Source: Candidatus Planktophila sp. (GTDB lineage Bacteria; Actinomycetota; Actinomycetes; Nanopelagicales; Nanopelagicaceae). From it: DNA of 61,775 nucleotides. Made by a program: the position numbers and the translations under genes. The notes under the pieces are model-generated. The model saw only the letters and a list, made by a program, of their open reading frames with translations. It made no database searches and had not been told where the DNA came from. The stretch spans positions 1 to 61,775 of the forward strand of contig SHVG01000002.1 of the NCBI GenBank assembly GCA_009691145.1, read 5' to 3'. Positions 24,158 through 37,572 of this stretch are shown here, piece by piece. Position 1 is the stretch's first letter, and every line of letters begins with the position of its first letter.

Positions 24158-25647
24158 TTCGTTTATCAGCCTCCGAAATGGCAGCAAAGCTTGCAAATGG
24201 TGAAACTACATCAGTTGAGTTAACTCAAGCTCATCTAGATCGCATCGCAGACGTTGATACCGATGTGCATGCATTTCTATTTGTTGATACCGAAGGAGCG
24301 CTTGCGCAAGCCGCAGCCGTTGATGCCAAGCGCGCCGCTGGTGCAAAGTTAGCGCCATTAGCTGGAGTTCCACTTGCATTAAAAGATGTCATGACACAAA
24401 AGGGTGTACCAACAACGGCCGGTTCAAAGATTCTCGAAGGTTGGCGCCCACCCTATGACTCAACGGTTGTTACACATCTAAAAAATAATGACATAGTTAT
24501 TTTAGGTAAAACAAATATGGATGAGTTTGCAATGGGCTCATCAACTGAAAACTCGGCTTATGGTCCAACACATAACCCGTGGGATTTAACGAGAATTCCT
24601 GGTGGCTCCAGCGGCGGATCATCGGCTGCATTGGCAGCCTTTGAAGCACCACTTGCAATCGGTACCGACACAGGTGGATCGATTCGCCAACCGGCGGCCG
24701 TTACCGGGACAGTTGGAGTCAAACCAACATATGGCGGGGTTTCGCGCTTTGGTTTAATCGCATTTTCATCATCTCTTGATCAAGCAGGTCCTTGCGCGCG
24801 CAGCGTCTTAGATGCTGCACTCTTGCACGAGGCTATCGCCGGACATGATCCTAAAGATTCAACGAGTATTAATGCACCTGTGCCACAAGTAGTGGCTGCA
24901 GCAAACTCTGGGGATGTTAAAGGCATGAAGATCGGTGTTGTTAAAGAGCTCAACGGTGATGGTTACCAAAGCGGTGTACGTACTCGCTTTGAAGAATCAT
25001 TAGAGTTACTGGCCGCAGCCGGTGCTGAAATCGTTGAAGTTTCAGCGCCTAACTTTGAGTACGCACTTGCCGCTTATTATTTAATCGCACCATCTGAGTG
25101 CTCATCTAACTTAGCTCGCTTCGATGCGATGCGTTATGGCCTGCGCGTTGGCGATGTCGACGGTGCATCGGCTGAGTCAGTAATGAATCTAACGCGCGAA
25201 GTCGGTTTTGGCCGTGAGGTAAAGCGCAGAATCATCCTAGGTACATATGCGCTCTCATCGGGTTATTACGATGCTTATTACGGCAGTGCGCAAAAAGTCC
25301 GAACGCTTATCACGCAAGATTTCAATAAAGCTTTTGAAAAGTGTGATGTGATGGTCTCACCTACATGTCCAACAACGGCATTTAAAATCGGAGAGAAATC
25401 CAACGATCCCATCGCGATGTATTTAAATGATATCGCAACGATCCCAGTGAATATGGCTGGAATTGGCGGAATGTCATTGCCTTCAGGTTTAGCACCTGAG
25501 GATGGACTGCCCGTCGGCTTCCAGATTATGGCACCGGCGATGGCCGATCAACGGATGTACTTAGTAGGGGCAGCACTTGAGGCCGCCCTTCTAACAAAGT
25601 GGGGCGCACCTTTGCTCTCACAAGCTCCGGTATTGGCTGGCAAATAA
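24154..25647 (+). CDS. gatA: Asp/Glu-tRNA amidotransferase subunit A
   Basis: Amidase signature [25 protein letters not shown]. Confidence 0.96.
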   Translation: MIRLSASEMAAKLANGETTSVELTQAHLDRIADVDTDVHAFLFVDTEGALAQAAAVDAKRAAGAKLAPLAGVPLALKDVMTQKGVPTTAGSKILEGWRPPYDSTVVTHLKNNDIVILGKTNMDEFAMGSSTENSAYGPTHNPWDLTRIPGGSSGGSSAALAAFEAPLAIGTDTGGSIRQPAAVTGTVGVKPTYGGVSRFGLIAFSSSLDQAGPCARSVLDAALLHEAIAGHDPKDSTSINAPVPQVVAAANSGDVKGMKIGVVKELNGDGYQSGVRTRFEESLELLAAAGAEIVEVSAPNFEYALAAYYLIAPSECSSNLARFDAMRYGLRVGDVDGASAESVMNLTREVGFGREVKRRIILGTYALSSGYYDAYYGSAQKVRTLITQDFNKAFEKCDVMVSPTCPTTAFKIGEKSNDPIAMYLNDIATIPVNMAGIGGMSLPSGLAPEDGLPVGFQIMAPAMADQRMYLVGAALEAALLTKWGAPLLSQAPVLAGK

Positions 25648-27150
25648 ATGGCGCTTACATACGATGATGTCATTACCAAGTACGAACCAGTCCTTGGATT
25701 AGAAGTTCACGTTGAGTTAAATACTGAGTCAAAGATGTTTTGTGCTTGCAGCACAATATTTGGGGCTGAGCCTAATACACAGACATGTCCAGTGTGTTTG
25801 GCTCTACCGGGGGCGTTACCAACGGTTAATGAAAAGGCGATTGAATCTACAATAAAAATCGGCCTTGCCCTGAACTGCTCTATTGCACCCTTTAGCCGCT
25901 TTGCTCGCAAAAACTATTTCTACCCCGATATGCCCAAAAACTTTCAGATTTCACAGTATGACGAGCCGATCTGTATCAACGGCTATATCGATGTGGAGAT
26001 CGAAACCGATGAAGGCCCAAAGGTTTTTCGCATTGAGATCGAGCGCGTACACATGGAGGAAGACACAGGTAAGTCATTACACGTGGGTGGTGCAACAGGG
26101 CGCATTCATGGCGCTGAATACTCATTGCTCGACTACAACCGTGCAGGGATTCCATTAGTTGAAATCGTCACCAAGATTGTTCCTGGAACAGGCAAATATG
26201 CACCAGAGGTAGCAAAGGCATACGTTGCAGAGCTTCGCGATATTTTGCGCTCACTCGGTGTCAGTGATGTGAAGATGGAGCAGGGCTCGCTGCGCTGCGA
26301 TGCCAACGTCTCACTGCGTTTAATCGGCGCCCAAACTCTCGGTACTCGAAGTGAGACAAAAAACGTTAACTCGCTTCGCTCTGTCGAGCGCGCGATTCGT
26401 GGTGAAATGATTCGCCATGCCGAGCTATTAAATAAGGGAGAACGAGTTGTTCAAGAGACACGTCACTTCCAAGAAGAGACTGGTTTAACTCGCTCTGGCC
26501 GTTCAAAGGAACAAGCTGAGGATTACCGTTATTTCCCAGAACCAGATCTAGTCCCAGTAGCACCGGATGCTGCATGGATTGAAACTCTTCGCGCAGCTCT
26601 GCCAGAGCGTCCTTCGATTCACCGTAAGCGCTTACAACAGGCCTGGGCAGTTCCCGATAAGGAAATGGCGGCGATGATTAACGCCGATGTTTTAAATATA
26701 GTAGAGGCAACGGTTAATTTAGGTGCAGATCCAACTAAGGCACGTAGTTGGTGGCTCGGGGAGATTTCACGCATTGCAAATGATAAAGAGGTGGCAATTG
26801 CAGCTCTGGCAATTACACCGACCGATGTTGCCGAAATCGTGGCCTTAGTCAATGCAGGAGAGCTCACCGATAAGTTAGCGCGTCAAGTAATTGAAGGCGT
26901 CATTGCAGGCGAGGGAAAGCCAGTAGTGGTAATTGCCGCCCGCGGAATTAAAGTTGTTAATGATGATGGCGCACTCATGGCTGCGATTGAAAAGGTATGT
27001 GGCGAGCAACCAGAGACTGCGCAAAAAGTTCGCGATGGTCACCTGCCTGCAGCTGGTGCCTTAATTGGCGCTGTAATGAAAGAGACAAAGGGCCAAGCCG
27101 ATGCCGCGCGTGTGCGAGAGCTTCTACTTGGCCACTTAGGTCAGTTATAA
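25648..27150 (+). CDS. gatB: Asp/Glu-tRNA amidotransferase subunit B
   Basis: [21 protein letters not shown]...[11 protein letters not shown]...[12 protein letters not shown]. Confidence 0.96.
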   Translation: MALTYDDVITKYEPVLGLEVHVELNTESKMFCACSTIFGAEPNTQTCPVCLALPGALPTVNEKAIESTIKIGLALNCSIAPFSRFARKNYFYPDMPKNFQISQYDEPICINGYIDVEIETDEGPKVFRIEIERVHMEEDTGKSLHVGGATGRIHGAEYSLLDYNRAGIPLVEIVTKIVPGTGKYAPEVAKAYVAELRDILRSLGVSDVKMEQGSLRCDANVSLRLIGAQTLGTRSETKNVNSLRSVERAIRGEMIRHAELLNKGERVVQETRHFQEETGLTRSGRSKEQAEDYRYFPEPDLVPVAPDAAWIETLRAALPERPSIHRKRLQQAWAVPDKEMAAMINADVLNIVEATVNLGADPTKARSWWLGEISRIANDKEVAIAALAITPTDVAEIVALVNAGELTDKLARQVIEGVIAGEGKPVVVIAARGIKVVNDDGALMAAIEKVCGEQPETAQKVRDGHLPAAGALIGAVMKETKGQADAARVRELLLGHLGQL

Positions 27151-27167
27151 AGTTAGACTCTGAGCCT

Positions 27168-28841
27168 ATGTCCACGATGAAACCGCGCTCCGGATTAGTT
27201 ACCGATGGAATGGAGCGCGCACCTGCACGCGGAATGTTGCGTGCAGTCGGAATGGGTGACGATGATTGGGTTAAACCACAAATCGGTATCGCATCATCGT
27301 GGAATGAAATCACACCATGTAATTTATCTCTAGACCGTCTAGCTAAAGCATCACGCCAAGGTGTTATCGATGCCGGTGGATTTCCCATGCAGTTCGGCAC
27401 GATTTCAGTCTCTGATGCAATCTCGATGGGCCACGAAGGCATGCACTTCTCACTCGTTTCACGTGAAATTATCGCCGACTCAGTTGAAACGGTCATGCAG
27501 GCCGAACGTCTGGATGGAATGGTTACTTTTGCAGGTTGTGATAAATCACTTCCTGGGATGATGATGGCGGCGGCACGTATCGATGTTGCAAGTGTTTTTG
27601 TTTATGCAGGTTCAACTCTGCCAGGACAAGTTGATGGAAAAGATGTCACGATTATCGATGCATTTGAAGCAGTAGGTGCATGTGCCCGTGGGTTAATTAC
27701 ACAAGAGCGCGTAGATCAAATTGAGCGCGCAATCTGCCCCGGCGAAGGCGCATGTGGTGGAATGTATACGGCTAACACGATGGCAAGCATTGGTGAAGCA
27801 ATTGGTTTATCACTTCCGGGTTCTGCTGCGCCTCCTGCAGTTGATCGCCGGCGCGATGCCTTTGCCGTTCAATCAGGGGCCGCCGTTGTCGAACTCATTC
27901 GTGCAGGAATAACAACGCGCGATATTTTGACTAAGCAAGCATTTGAAAATGCAATCACAATTTTGATGGCACTCGGCGGTTCAACGAATGCGGTTCTGCA
28001 TCTACTTGCGATCGCACATGAGGCCGATGTGGATTTGACACTCAATGACTTCCATCGTATTGGTTCTAAAGTTCCACTACTAGGGGACTTAAAACCATTT
28101 GGCCGATTTGTCATGAGTGACATGGATAAAATCGGTGGAGTCCCAGTTGTTCTTAAAGCTCTACTTGATGCGAAGATGTTGCATGGAGATGTTTTAACAG
28201 TGACTGGAAAGACGATGGCTGAAAACTTAGCCGAGATCAATCCACCCGATCCAGATGGCGAAATCCTGCGCGCATCATCTAAGCCACTTTCTACCGATGT
28301 TGGAATCACAATTTTAGGAGGCTCCCTTGCACCAGAGGGCGCAGTCTGTAAGACGGCAGGAATCGGCATCGAATCATTTGAAGGGCCTGCGCGAGTATTC
28401 GAGCGTGAACAATCGGCGATGGAGGCCCTTGAAAACGGAACGATTCAAGCCGGTGATGTTGTAGTTATTCGCTACGAAGGTCCTAAGGGCGGACCTGGAA
28501 TGCGCGAGATGTTAATGATTACTGGTGCCATCAAAGGTGCAGGTCTTGGTAAGACAACTCTGCTTCTTACCGATGGACGATTCTCAGGTGGATCAACGGG
28601 CCTATGTGTTGGTCACGTTGCACCAGAGGCCGTCGATGGCGGACCAATTGCATTTGTTAAAGATGGCGATATTGTGAGAATCGATATCACTAATCGAACG
28701 ATGGATTTATTAGTCGATGAGGCAGAGCTAGCGGCCCGCAAAGTTGGCTGGAGGCCATTGACCCACAAATACACCCGCGGAGTCCTGCATAAATACTCCA
28801 AGCTGGTGGGCTCGGCATCTAAGGGCGCAGTCTGCGACTAA
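27168..28841 (+). CDS. ilvD: Dihydroxy-acid dehydratase
   Basis: [26 protein letters not shown]...[14 protein letters not shown]...[14 protein letters not shown]; start at 27168 rather than 26997. Confidence 0.95.
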   Translation: MSTMKPRSGLVTDGMERAPARGMLRAVGMGDDDWVKPQIGIASSWNEITPCNLSLDRLAKASRQGVIDAGGFPMQFGTISVSDAISMGHEGMHFSLVSREIIADSVETVMQAERLDGMVTFAGCDKSLPGMMMAAARIDVASVFVYAGSTLPGQVDGKDVTIIDAFEAVGACARGLITQERVDQIERAICPGEGACGGMYTANTMASIGEAIGLSLPGSAAPPAVDRRRDAFAVQSGAAVVELIRAGITTRDILTKQAFENAITILMALGGSTNAVLHLLAIAHEADVDLTLNDFHRIGSKVPLLGDLKPFGRFVMSDMDKIGGVPVVLKALLDAKMLHGDVLTVTGKTMAENLAEINPPDPDGEILRASSKPLSTDVGITILGGSLAPEGAVCKTAGIGIESFEGPARVFEREQSAMEALENGTIQAGDVVVIRYEGPKGGPGMREMLMITGAIKGAGLGKTTLLLTDGRFSGGSTGLCVGHVAPEAVDGGPIAFVKDGDIVRIDITNRTMDLLVDEAELAARKVGWRPLTHKYTRGVLHKYSKLVGSASKGAVCD

Positions 28842-28904
28842 ATCTGTTCAAATGATGAGATGGCCATCTCACGCCTTGACTCAAATCAAAAGCTGTTGGA
28901 GAAT

Positions 28905-28958
28905 ATGGAGATGTTTACAATGAAGCCAAGCTCATTAATGAAGTCAGTGGTGATTTAA
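28905..28958 (+). promoter_or_regulatory. Candidate leader peptide of the ilvBNC transcript
   Basis: ORF MEMFTMKPSSLMKSVVI* (also startable as MKPSSLMKSVVI* at 28920), ending GTG GTG ATT TAA one nt before an 11-bp hairpin and terminator. Confidence 0.45.
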
Positions 28959-28959
28959 A

Positions 28960-29016
28960 AGCGCGTGATCTAGCAGTTCGATCGCGCGCTACCCTCAGTT
29001 AATCTGAGGGTTTTTT
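28960..29016 (+). terminator. Tandem hairpin plus intrinsic terminator upstream of ilvB (candidate attenuator)
   Basis: AGCGCGTGATC-N9-GATCGCGCGCT (11 bp, one G.U) then ACCCTCAG-TTAAT-CTGAGGGT-TTTTT. Confidence 0.75.
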
Positions 29017-29055
29017 CGTTTAATAGCCACTACCAACTACCGAGAATGGAAGGAG

Positions 29056-30798
29056 ATGGAAATGAGTCAGATGAATGGAGCCAGTGCACTCGTCGCATCG
29101 CTCGAGGCCGCTGGCGTCGATGTGATGTTTGGAATTCCAGGCGGTGCAATCTTGCCGGCTTACGATCCAATCTTCTCTAGCTCAATCCGTCACATTCTTG
29201 TGCGCCATGAGCAAGGCGCAGGACACGCTGCAACTGGCTATGCCCAAGTAACCGGACGTGTAGGTGTCTGCATTGCAACATCTGGCCCAGGGGCTACAAA
29301 TCTTGTTACACCATTAGCCGATGCGGCAATGGACTCTGTTCCAGTCGTAGCGATTACCGGTCAAGTTCCCTCCGTTGCAATTGGGACGGATGCCTTTCAA
29401 GAGGCCGATATCCGTGGCATTACGATGCCATTTGCTAAACATAATTATTTAATCACCGATCCTGCCGATATCCCACGCGCAATCGCCGAAGCTTTCCATA
29501 TCGCCAGCACAGGCCGTCCTGGCCCTGTGTTAGTAGATATCGCCAAAGATGCGCTGCAGAAAATGACAGATTTTAAATATCCCACATCGGTTTCGCTAAA
29601 GGGCTACCAACCTAAAGGTGCTCCAGATGCACAAGCCGTTATCGATGCAGCAGATTTAATCGCACAGTCGAGCAAACCTGTTTTCTATGTCGGCGGCGGC
29701 GCAATTAAGGCAAATGCAAATCGCGAATTACTCGAGCTCGCACAGTTACTAGGCGCACCAGTTGTTACAACGCTTATGGCGCGCGGTGCTTTTCCAGATA
29801 GCCATCCACTTAACCTTGGAATGCCTGGAATGCACGGAACTGTTTCTGCAGTCACGGCGCTTCAAAAGGCCGATTTATTAATAACACTCGGGGCGCGCTT
29901 TGATGATCGCGTAACTGGAAAACTTTCAACATTTGCAGTTAACGCAAAGGTTATTCACGCCGATGTTGATCCAGCAGAAATCGGTAAGAACCGCTTTGCC
30001 GATGTTGCCGTTCTTGGGGATTTACGACTCACGATTGCAGCCTTGATTCCGGTATTAAAGGCAGCTCTTGCTAAAACCCGTCCAGATTTAACTGCCTGGC
30101 TGCACCAAATGAACTCACTTAAGGCGGCATATCCATTGGGTTATGACATGCCTGAAGATGGTTCGCTATCACCACAATATGTAATCGAGCGCTTAGGAAA
30201 AATCTCTGGCCCCGAAACAATTTTTGCAGCAGGTGTTGGTCAACATCAGATGTGGGCCTCACAGTTTGTCTCTTTTGAAAACCCACGCACCTGGTTGAAC
30301 TCTGGTGGCCTTGGCACGATGGGCTATGCAGTCCCTGCTGCAATGGGTGCCAAAGTTGGAGCACCTGATACAACAGTGTGGGCAATCGATGGCGATGGCT
30401 GTTTCCAGATGACTAATCAAGAGTTAGTAACATGTGCGCTCAATAATATTCCAATCAAGGTTGCCATCATTAACAATGAATCACTCGGTATGGTCCGTCA
30501 ATGGCAGACGCTTTTCTATGAGGGTCGTTATTCAAATACCAACCTAGATTCAAAGCGTGTACCAAACTTTCCAATGTTGGCAGAGGCAATGGGCTGTGTA
30601 GGTTTAAGTTGTGATCGCCCAGAAGATGTAGATGCAACAATTGAAAAAGCAATGAGTATTAATGATCAACCCGTGGTAGTTGATTTCCGAGTCAATCGCG
30701 ATGCGATGGTGTGGCCAATGGTCGCAGCTGGAACATCCAATGACAACATCATGATCGCGCGAGAGACCGCGCCCGACTGGGATTCACAGGAGTTATAA
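29056..30798 (+). CDS. ilvB: Acetolactate synthase large subunit
   Basis: [45 protein letters not shown] ThDP motif. Confidence 0.96.
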   Translation: MEMSQMNGASALVASLEAAGVDVMFGIPGGAILPAYDPIFSSSIRHILVRHEQGAGHAATGYAQVTGRVGVCIATSGPGATNLVTPLADAAMDSVPVVAITGQVPSVAIGTDAFQEADIRGITMPFAKHNYLITDPADIPRAIAEAFHIASTGRPGPVLVDIAKDALQKMTDFKYPTSVSLKGYQPKGAPDAQAVIDAADLIAQSSKPVFYVGGGAIKANANRELLELAQLLGAPVVTTLMARGAFPDSHPLNLGMPGMHGTVSAVTALQKADLLITLGARFDDRVTGKLSTFAVNAKVIHADVDPAEIGKNRFADVAVLGDLRLTIAALIPVLKAALAKTRPDLTAWLHQMNSLKAAYPLGYDMPEDGSLSPQYVIERLGKISGPETIFAAGVGQHQMWASQFVSFENPRTWLNSGGLGTMGYAVPAAMGAKVGAPDTTVWAIDGDGCFQMTNQELVTCALNNIPIKVAIINNESLGMVRQWQTLFYEGRYSNTNLDSKRVPNFPMLAEAMGCVGLSCDRPEDVDATIEKAMSINDQPVVVDFRVNRDAMVWPMVAAGTSNDNIMIARETAPDWDSQEL

Positions 30799-30800
30799 AA

Positions 30801-32251
<1,451 letters not shown>

Positions 32252-32252
<1 letters not shown>

Positions 32253-33286
32253 TGAAAACTATTAAATTAGCGGTCATCGCCGGAGATGGAATCGGACCTG
32301 AAGTAGTTAACGAGGGTCTTAAAGTTCTAGATGCTGTTTCAAAAAAGTATGGTGTAACTTTTAGCAAGACGCCCTACGATTTAGGCGCGGGCTTCTGGCA
32401 TCGCACTGGAGAAGTCCTACCTGATGCAACCTTGGCCGAGATTGCAAAGGCAGATGTCATTTTGCTAGGAGCAGTCGGGGATCCAACAGTGCCAAGCGGA
32501 GTTCTAGAGCGCGGACTTTTATTAAAGCTGCGCTTTGCCTTCGATCACTATATTAATTTGCGGCCTGCGCGATTGATGCCAGGGGTTATTGGTCCGCTTG
32601 CAACGAAGGCTCCTATCGATTTTGTTGTTGTGCGTGAAGGCACCGAGGGTCCATACGTTGGAGCTGGCGGAGTTTTAGCTGAAGGCACCGATACCGAAAT
32701 CGCAACGGAGGAGAGTCTTAATACTCGCCGTGGCGCCGAGCGGGTAATCCGTTATGCCTTCGAGCGTGCATTAAAGCGCGATCGCAAGAAGCTAACACTT
32801 GTGCACAAGAATAATGTATTAACTCGAGCTGGTGGATTATGGACGCGTACTTTTAACGAAGTTGCTAAAGAGTATCCAACTGTGACAACTGATTACTTAC
32901 ACGTGGATGCTGCATCGATGTTCTTTGTCACCAACCCAGAGCGCTTTGATGTTGTAGTAACCGACAATTTATTTGGCGACATTTTGACCGATATCGCCGC
33001 TGCAATCTGTGGCGGTATTGGCCTTGCCGCATCTGGCAATATCAATCCAACAGGTAAGTTCCCATCGATGTTTGAACCTGTTCATGGCTCAGCCCCAGAT
33101 ATCGCTGGAAAGAATATCGCCGATCCAACGGCTACTGTCATGTCAGTTGCGATGATGCTCGATCACTTAGGTTTTAGCGATGCTGCCCGCGATATTGAGC
33201 GCGCAGTTGCATCTGATCTATTAGCTCGTGGCGATAAGAAGCGAAGCACAAATGAAATCGGAGATGCGCTCGTCGCAGCGTTATAA
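32252..33286 (+). CDS. leuB: 3-isopropylmalate dehydrogenase
   Basis: [41 protein letters not shown]. Confidence 0.95.
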
Positions 33287-33289
33287 ACC

Positions 33290-34369
33290 ATGAAAATTAC
33301 TCTCAATCCCAATGCCAAAGATGCTGCTACGCGAGATGCGCTGGTAGCCGAAGGTGGTTTTGGTAAGTACTACACCGACCATATGGTTGTGTGTGAGTGG
33401 AGCGAAAAAGATGGTTGGAGCGAGCCAGAGTTAAAGCCTTATGGTCCAATCTCACTTGATCCAGCAACGGCGGTTTTTCATTACGGACAGGAAATCTTTG
33501 AGGGTTTAAAGGCTTATCGCCAATCTAATGGAGAAATCGCACTTTTTCGCCCCGAGGCAAATGCAAAGCGCTTTGCAAAATCTGCGGCACGTTTAGCTTT
33601 GCCAGAGATGTCGCAGGCTCTCTTTCTTGAAAGTATTGAAACTTTAATTAAACAAGATGCGGCCTGGGTGCCAAATAAAGTTGGCGAGTCTCTTTACTTG
33701 CGACCATTCATGTTTGCAACCGAAGTTGGTTTGGGTGTTCGACCATCAAATAAGGCTACTTACATGCTTATCGCAACACCTGCCGGTGCCTACTTTGATC
33801 CAACTAAGGCCGTCTCTGTATGGATCTCAACTGAATATGTTCGCGCAGCAATCGGTGGAACCGGTGAGGTAAAGTGCGGTGGAAACTACGCAGCTTCCCT
33901 CGTTGCGCAAAAAGCTGCACTTAAAGAGGGCTGTGATCAAGTTGTGTGGATCGATGCCAAAGAGCGTAAATGGGTTGAAGAGATGGGTGGCATGAACCTT
34001 TACTTTGTCAAAGGTAGTGGTGCCAATGCAACTGTAGTTACACCAAAGCTCACTGGAACTTTGCTTCCAGGGATCACCCGTGATTCGATTTTATCTGTGG
34101 CAAGAGACCTCGGTTATAAATCCGAAGAGGTAATGCTCAGCATTGATGATTGGCGCGACGGCGTTGCCAGCGGTGAAATCACGGAAATCTTTGCATGCGG
34201 TACCGCGGCCGTTGTTTCACCAGTGGGCCAAGCAAAGAGCGTTATGGGTACATGGGTAACAGGCGATGGTCAGCCAGGTCCAATCACGATGCAGATTCGC
34301 AATCACTTACTGGGTATGCAGCACGGCACAGTTGTCGATACACATAACTGGATCAAAAAGGTCTGCTAA
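33290..34369 (+). CDS. ilvE: Branched-chain amino acid aminotransferase
   Basis: FHYGQEIFEGLKAY...EEMGGMNLYFV...EIFACGTAAVVSPVG. Confidence 0.95.
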   Translation: MKITLNPNAKDAATRDALVAEGGFGKYYTDHMVVCEWSEKDGWSEPELKPYGPISLDPATAVFHYGQEIFEGLKAYRQSNGEIALFRPEANAKRFAKSAARLALPEMSQALFLESIETLIKQDAAWVPNKVGESLYLRPFMFATEVGLGVRPSNKATYMLIATPAGAYFDPTKAVSVWISTEYVRAAIGGTGEVKCGGNYAASLVAQKAALKEGCDQVVWIDAKERKWVEEMGGMNLYFVKGSGANATVVTPKLTGTLLPGITRDSILSVARDLGYKSEEVMLSIDDWRDGVASGEITEIFACGTAAVVSPVGQAKSVMGTWVTGDGQPGPITMQIRNHLLGMQHGTVVDTHNWIKKVC

Positions 34370-35958
34370 TGCCAGTATCAGATGCCTTTCATATCTATGA
34401 CACCACCTTGCGCGATGGCGCGCAGCAAGAGGGCCTAAATCTCTCCGTCCATGACAAGTTAGCAATCGCACGACATTTAGATGATCTAGGCGTTGGCTTT
34501 ATTGAAGGTGGTTGGCCAGGGGCAAACCCTAAGGACACTGAGTTCTTTGCCCGCGCTAAGAAAGAGCTTGTTTTAAAGAATGCAACCTTCGTCGCATTCG
34601 GTGCAACACGGCGTCCAAACGTCAAAGCTGCCGATGATCTTCTCCTTGGTGCCCTGCGTGATTCTGGTGCCCCAGCAGTAACTTTGGTAGCTAAAGCATT
34701 TGATCGCCACGTTGATTTAGCGCTTAAAACATCCTTAGATGAAAACCTTGCAATGATCCGTGACTCAGTCACACACTTAATTGCCGAAGGCCAACGTGTA
34801 TTTCTAGATGCCGAGCACTTTTTTGATGGCTATCGCAGCAACCGCGCATACGCCCTCGAGGTCGTACGCGTTGCAGCCGAAGCCGGTGCCGATGTAGTTG
34901 CCTTGTGCGATACCAACGGCGGAATGTTGCCCGATGAGTTATCACAAGTTGTCCACGATGTTCTGGCTTCAAGTTCTGCTCGTTTAGGTATTCACTGCCA
35001 CAATGACACAGGATGCGCCGTTGCAAACTCGATGGCCGCCGTTGCAGCCGGTGTCACACATGTGCAGGGCACACTCAATGGCTATGGCGAACGCACAGGA
35101 AATGCCGATTTAGTCACCATCATCGCCAACTTAGAGTTAAAGAAAAAGCAACTTGTGCTACCAAAGAACGCACTGCAAGAGGCCTTTAGAATCTCCCATG
35201 CCATCGCTGATGTGACAAATGTTTCTTCGAGTGCGCGCCAACCTTACGTTGGCGTATCGGCCTTTGCTCACAAAGCAGGTCTACATGCAAGTGCAATTAA
35301 AGTAGATCCATCTCTGTATCAACATGAAGATCCAGAATCTGTCGGAAACGATATGCGCATGTTGGTGAGCGATATGGCCGGTCGTGCTTCGATTGAGTTA
35401 AAGTCACAAGAGCTTGGAGTTAATCTTGGTGGAGATAAAGCGCTCATTGGGCGCATCGTTGATCGCGTAAAAGATATGGAGTCGCGTGGCTTTACCTTTG
35501 AAGCAGCCGATGCCTCCTTCGAACTATTAGTTCACGAAGAGATGAGTGGAAAGCGTCCCTCCTTCTTTACTATTGAGCACTGGCTAACAACTGTAGAGCG
35601 TGCCGAAGATCAAAGTATTATGACTAAGGCCGAGGTCACCGTAGTTGCAATGGGAAAGAAAATTATCTGCGGCGGCACAGGTAACGGCCCCGTCAACGCC
35701 TTTGATAACGCACTGCGCACAGGATTAAGGCAGTTATACCCAGAGCTTGAGGTTCTAGAGCTCACCGATTACAAAGTGCGCATCCTTGAGGGGCGCTTAG
35801 GTACTGGTGCTATTACACGTGTATTAGTTGAAACAAGTGATGGCAAGGGCGAATGGAACACCGTAGGAGTTCATGAAAACGTTATTGCAGCATCTGCTAT
35901 GGCGCTAGAGGATGCATTGACCTTCGGACTTCTACGTCAGGGACGCAAACCCGAGTAA
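34369..35958 (+). CDS. cimA: (R)-citramalate synthase (CimA-type)
   Basis: IYDTTLRDGAQQEGLNLSVHDKLAIARHLDDLGVGFIEGGWPGANPKD, HCHNDTGCAVANSM. Confidence 0.9.
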   Translation: MPVSDAFHIYDTTLRDGAQQEGLNLSVHDKLAIARHLDDLGVGFIEGGWPGANPKDTEFFARAKKELVLKNATFVAFGATRRPNVKAADDLLLGALRDSGAPAVTLVAKAFDRHVDLALKTSLDENLAMIRDSVTHLIAEGQRVFLDAEHFFDGYRSNRAYALEVVRVAAEAGADVVALCDTNGGMLPDELSQVVHDVLASSSARLGIHCHNDTGCAVANSMAAVAAGVTHVQGTLNGYGERTGNADLVTIIANLELKKKQLVLPKNALQEAFRISHAIADVTNVSSSARQPYVGVSAFAHKAGLHASAIKVDPSLYQHEDPESVGNDMRMLVSDMAGRASIELKSQELGVNLGGDKALIGRIVDRVKDMESRGFTFEAADASFELLVHEEMSGKRPSFFTIEHWLTTVERAEDQSIMTKAEVTVVAMGKKIICGGTGNGPVNAFDNALRTGLRQLYPELEVLELTDYKVRILEGRLGTGAITRVLVETSDGKGEWNTVGVHENVIAASAMALEDALTFGLLRQGRKPE

Positions 35959-35968
35959 AGTTTCACCC

Positions 35969-36883
35969 GTGAGCGAAAACTTCGAAAAGCTACTGACCGC
36001 TTTTCAACGCCACTTAGAGGTCGAACGCAACCTTTCTGTTCATACAATCCGTGCCTACATGGGGGATTTAACCTCGCTGCTTGAACACCTGGAAAAACTG
36101 GGCTTAAGCGATATCTCTGTACTCGAACTTTCGCATCTGCGCTCCTGGCTGGCCAACCAAGCGGTAAAAGGAGGCGCGCGGACCACGCTTTCGCGCCGGG
36201 CAGTTTCAGTTCGCTTGTTTACTAAGTGGGCCTTAAAAAATAACTACATCGCAAGTGATGTTGGTGCAACTCTTGCAACACCAAAGGGACATCGCACATT
36301 GCCCGATGTATTAGATGTTAATAATGCACAGTTGGCAATGGATTCAATGGCAACTAGGGCGGCAGAGCAGGAAAGCCCAATTTCACTGCGTGATGTTGCG
36401 ATGCTAGAGGTTTTGTATGCAACTGGTGCGCGCGTGGGCGAGCTCTGCGGTTTAGATATTGCCGATATCGATTACAACCGAAACACAATTCGAGTTTTAG
36501 GTAAGGGAAATAAAGAGCGCGTAATACCGATGGGCAAGCCAGCTATTAAAGCCTTGCAGCTCTGGTTGAAGGATGGGCGTGATGGGCTAGTGACTAGCCA
36601 ATCGGCTAACGCTGTCTTTCTCGGTGCGCGGGGTAAGCGCATAGATCAGCGCACTGTGCGTACCGTTGTCTATGAAGCCTTATCTGCGATTGAGGGCATC
36701 GAACGGATGGGCCCACATGCACTACGACATTCGGCGGCAACGCATTTATTAGAAGGTGGTGCCGACCTGCGCACTGTGCAAGAGATCTTGGGCCATGCAT
36801 CCCTTGCTACAACACAAATCTATACGCACGTTTCAACTGCCCGTCTGCAAAAAGTATTCAAACAGGCGCACCCACGCGCATGA
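35969..36883 (+). CDS. xerC: Tyrosine recombinase XerC/XerD
   Basis: YATGARVGELCGLDIADID, GPHALRHSAATHLLEGGADLRTVQEILGHASLATTQIYTHVS; GTG start. Confidence 0.88.
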   Translation: MSENFEKLLTAFQRHLEVERNLSVHTIRAYMGDLTSLLEHLEKLGLSDISVLELSHLRSWLANQAVKGGARTTLSRRAVSVRLFTKWALKNNYIASDVGATLATPKGHRTLPDVLDVNNAQLAMDSMATRAAEQESPISLRDVAMLEVLYATGARVGELCGLDIADIDYNRNTIRVLGKGNKERVIPMGKPAIKALQLWLKDGRDGLVTSQSANAVFLGARGKRIDQRTVRTVVYEALSAIEGIERMGPHALRHSAATHLLEGGADLRTVQEILGHASLATTQIYTHVSTARLQKVFKQAHPRA

Positions 36884-37572
36884 ACTCTTCGATTGTAGTT
36901 ATACCTACTTATAACGAGGTTGAAAGCATTCCTTCGTTGCTAGATGCACTCAAAGTATTGCCGTTAGATATTTTGGTGATCGATGATGGCTCACCCGATG
37001 GCACGGCCAAAGTATGTATAGCCCACGGCGTTGAAGTAATCTCTCGCAGCGGCAAAATGGGATTGGGCAGTGCCTATCGCACCGGTTTTGCGATCGCACT
37101 CGATCGTGGCTATTCCAATGTTATTGAGATGGATGCCGATGGATCTCACCAAGTCAGTGATTTAGTAAGGATGATGGAGTGGATCGGCACAAGTGATCTA
37201 TTAATTGGTTCGCGTTGGGTGGCCGATGGCGCAATTGAAAACTGGAGCAAGTTCCGTGAGTATCTATCCAAAGGCGCTAATGCCTATGCCAATGCGCTCT
37301 TATCCCTTGGTATTGCAGACACAACATCGGGTTTTCGAATCTATAGCGCCGAGCTATTAAAGAAAATGGATATCGCAACGATTAAGAGTGAGGGCTACTG
37401 CTTTCAAATAGAGATGACGCGGCGGGCTATCGCACGCGGGGGATCGCTCGGGGAGATACCTATTACCTTTATCGAGCGCACACATGGGATGAGCAAAATG
37501 TCCTTTCTAATCGCGCTGGAGGCCATCCTTCGCATCACTTCCTGGGGCCTTTTACGCCTAATCGGGCGGTAA
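36880..37572 (+). CDS. Family 2 glycosyltransferase, polyprenol-phosphate mannose synthase-like
   Basis: VVIPTYNEVESIPSLLDAL...LVIDDGSPDGTAKV...EMDADGSHQ. Confidence 0.87.
   Translation: MNSSIVVIPTYNEVESIPSLLDALKVLPLDILVIDDGSPDGTAKVCIAHGVEVISRSGKMGLGSAYRTGFAIALDRGYSNVIEMDADGSHQVSDLVRMMEWIGTSDLLIGSRWVADGAIENWSKFREYLSKGANAYANALLSLGIADTTSGFRIYSAELLKKMDIATIKSEGYCFQIEMTRRAIARGGSLGEIPITFIERTHGMSKMSFLIALEAILRITSWGLLRLIGR

Noticed and set aside
28869-28999. Protein-like alternative frame across the ilvB leader (…GEYGDVYNEAKLINEVSGDLKARDLAVRSRATLS*)
   Set aside because: No start codon in that frame and a stop upstream; it would need a frameshift and overlaps hairpin/terminator sequence. Possibly a decayed small gene, but the leader interpretation fits better
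28905-29016. T-box riboswitch upstream of ilvB
   Set aside because: No recognisable T-box consensus (AGGGUGGNACCGCG-like) or specifier stem
35969-36883. Tyrosine recombinase as a mobile-element integrase
   Set aside because: Sequence looks like housekeeping XerC/D, no attachment-site repeats or mobile cargo around it
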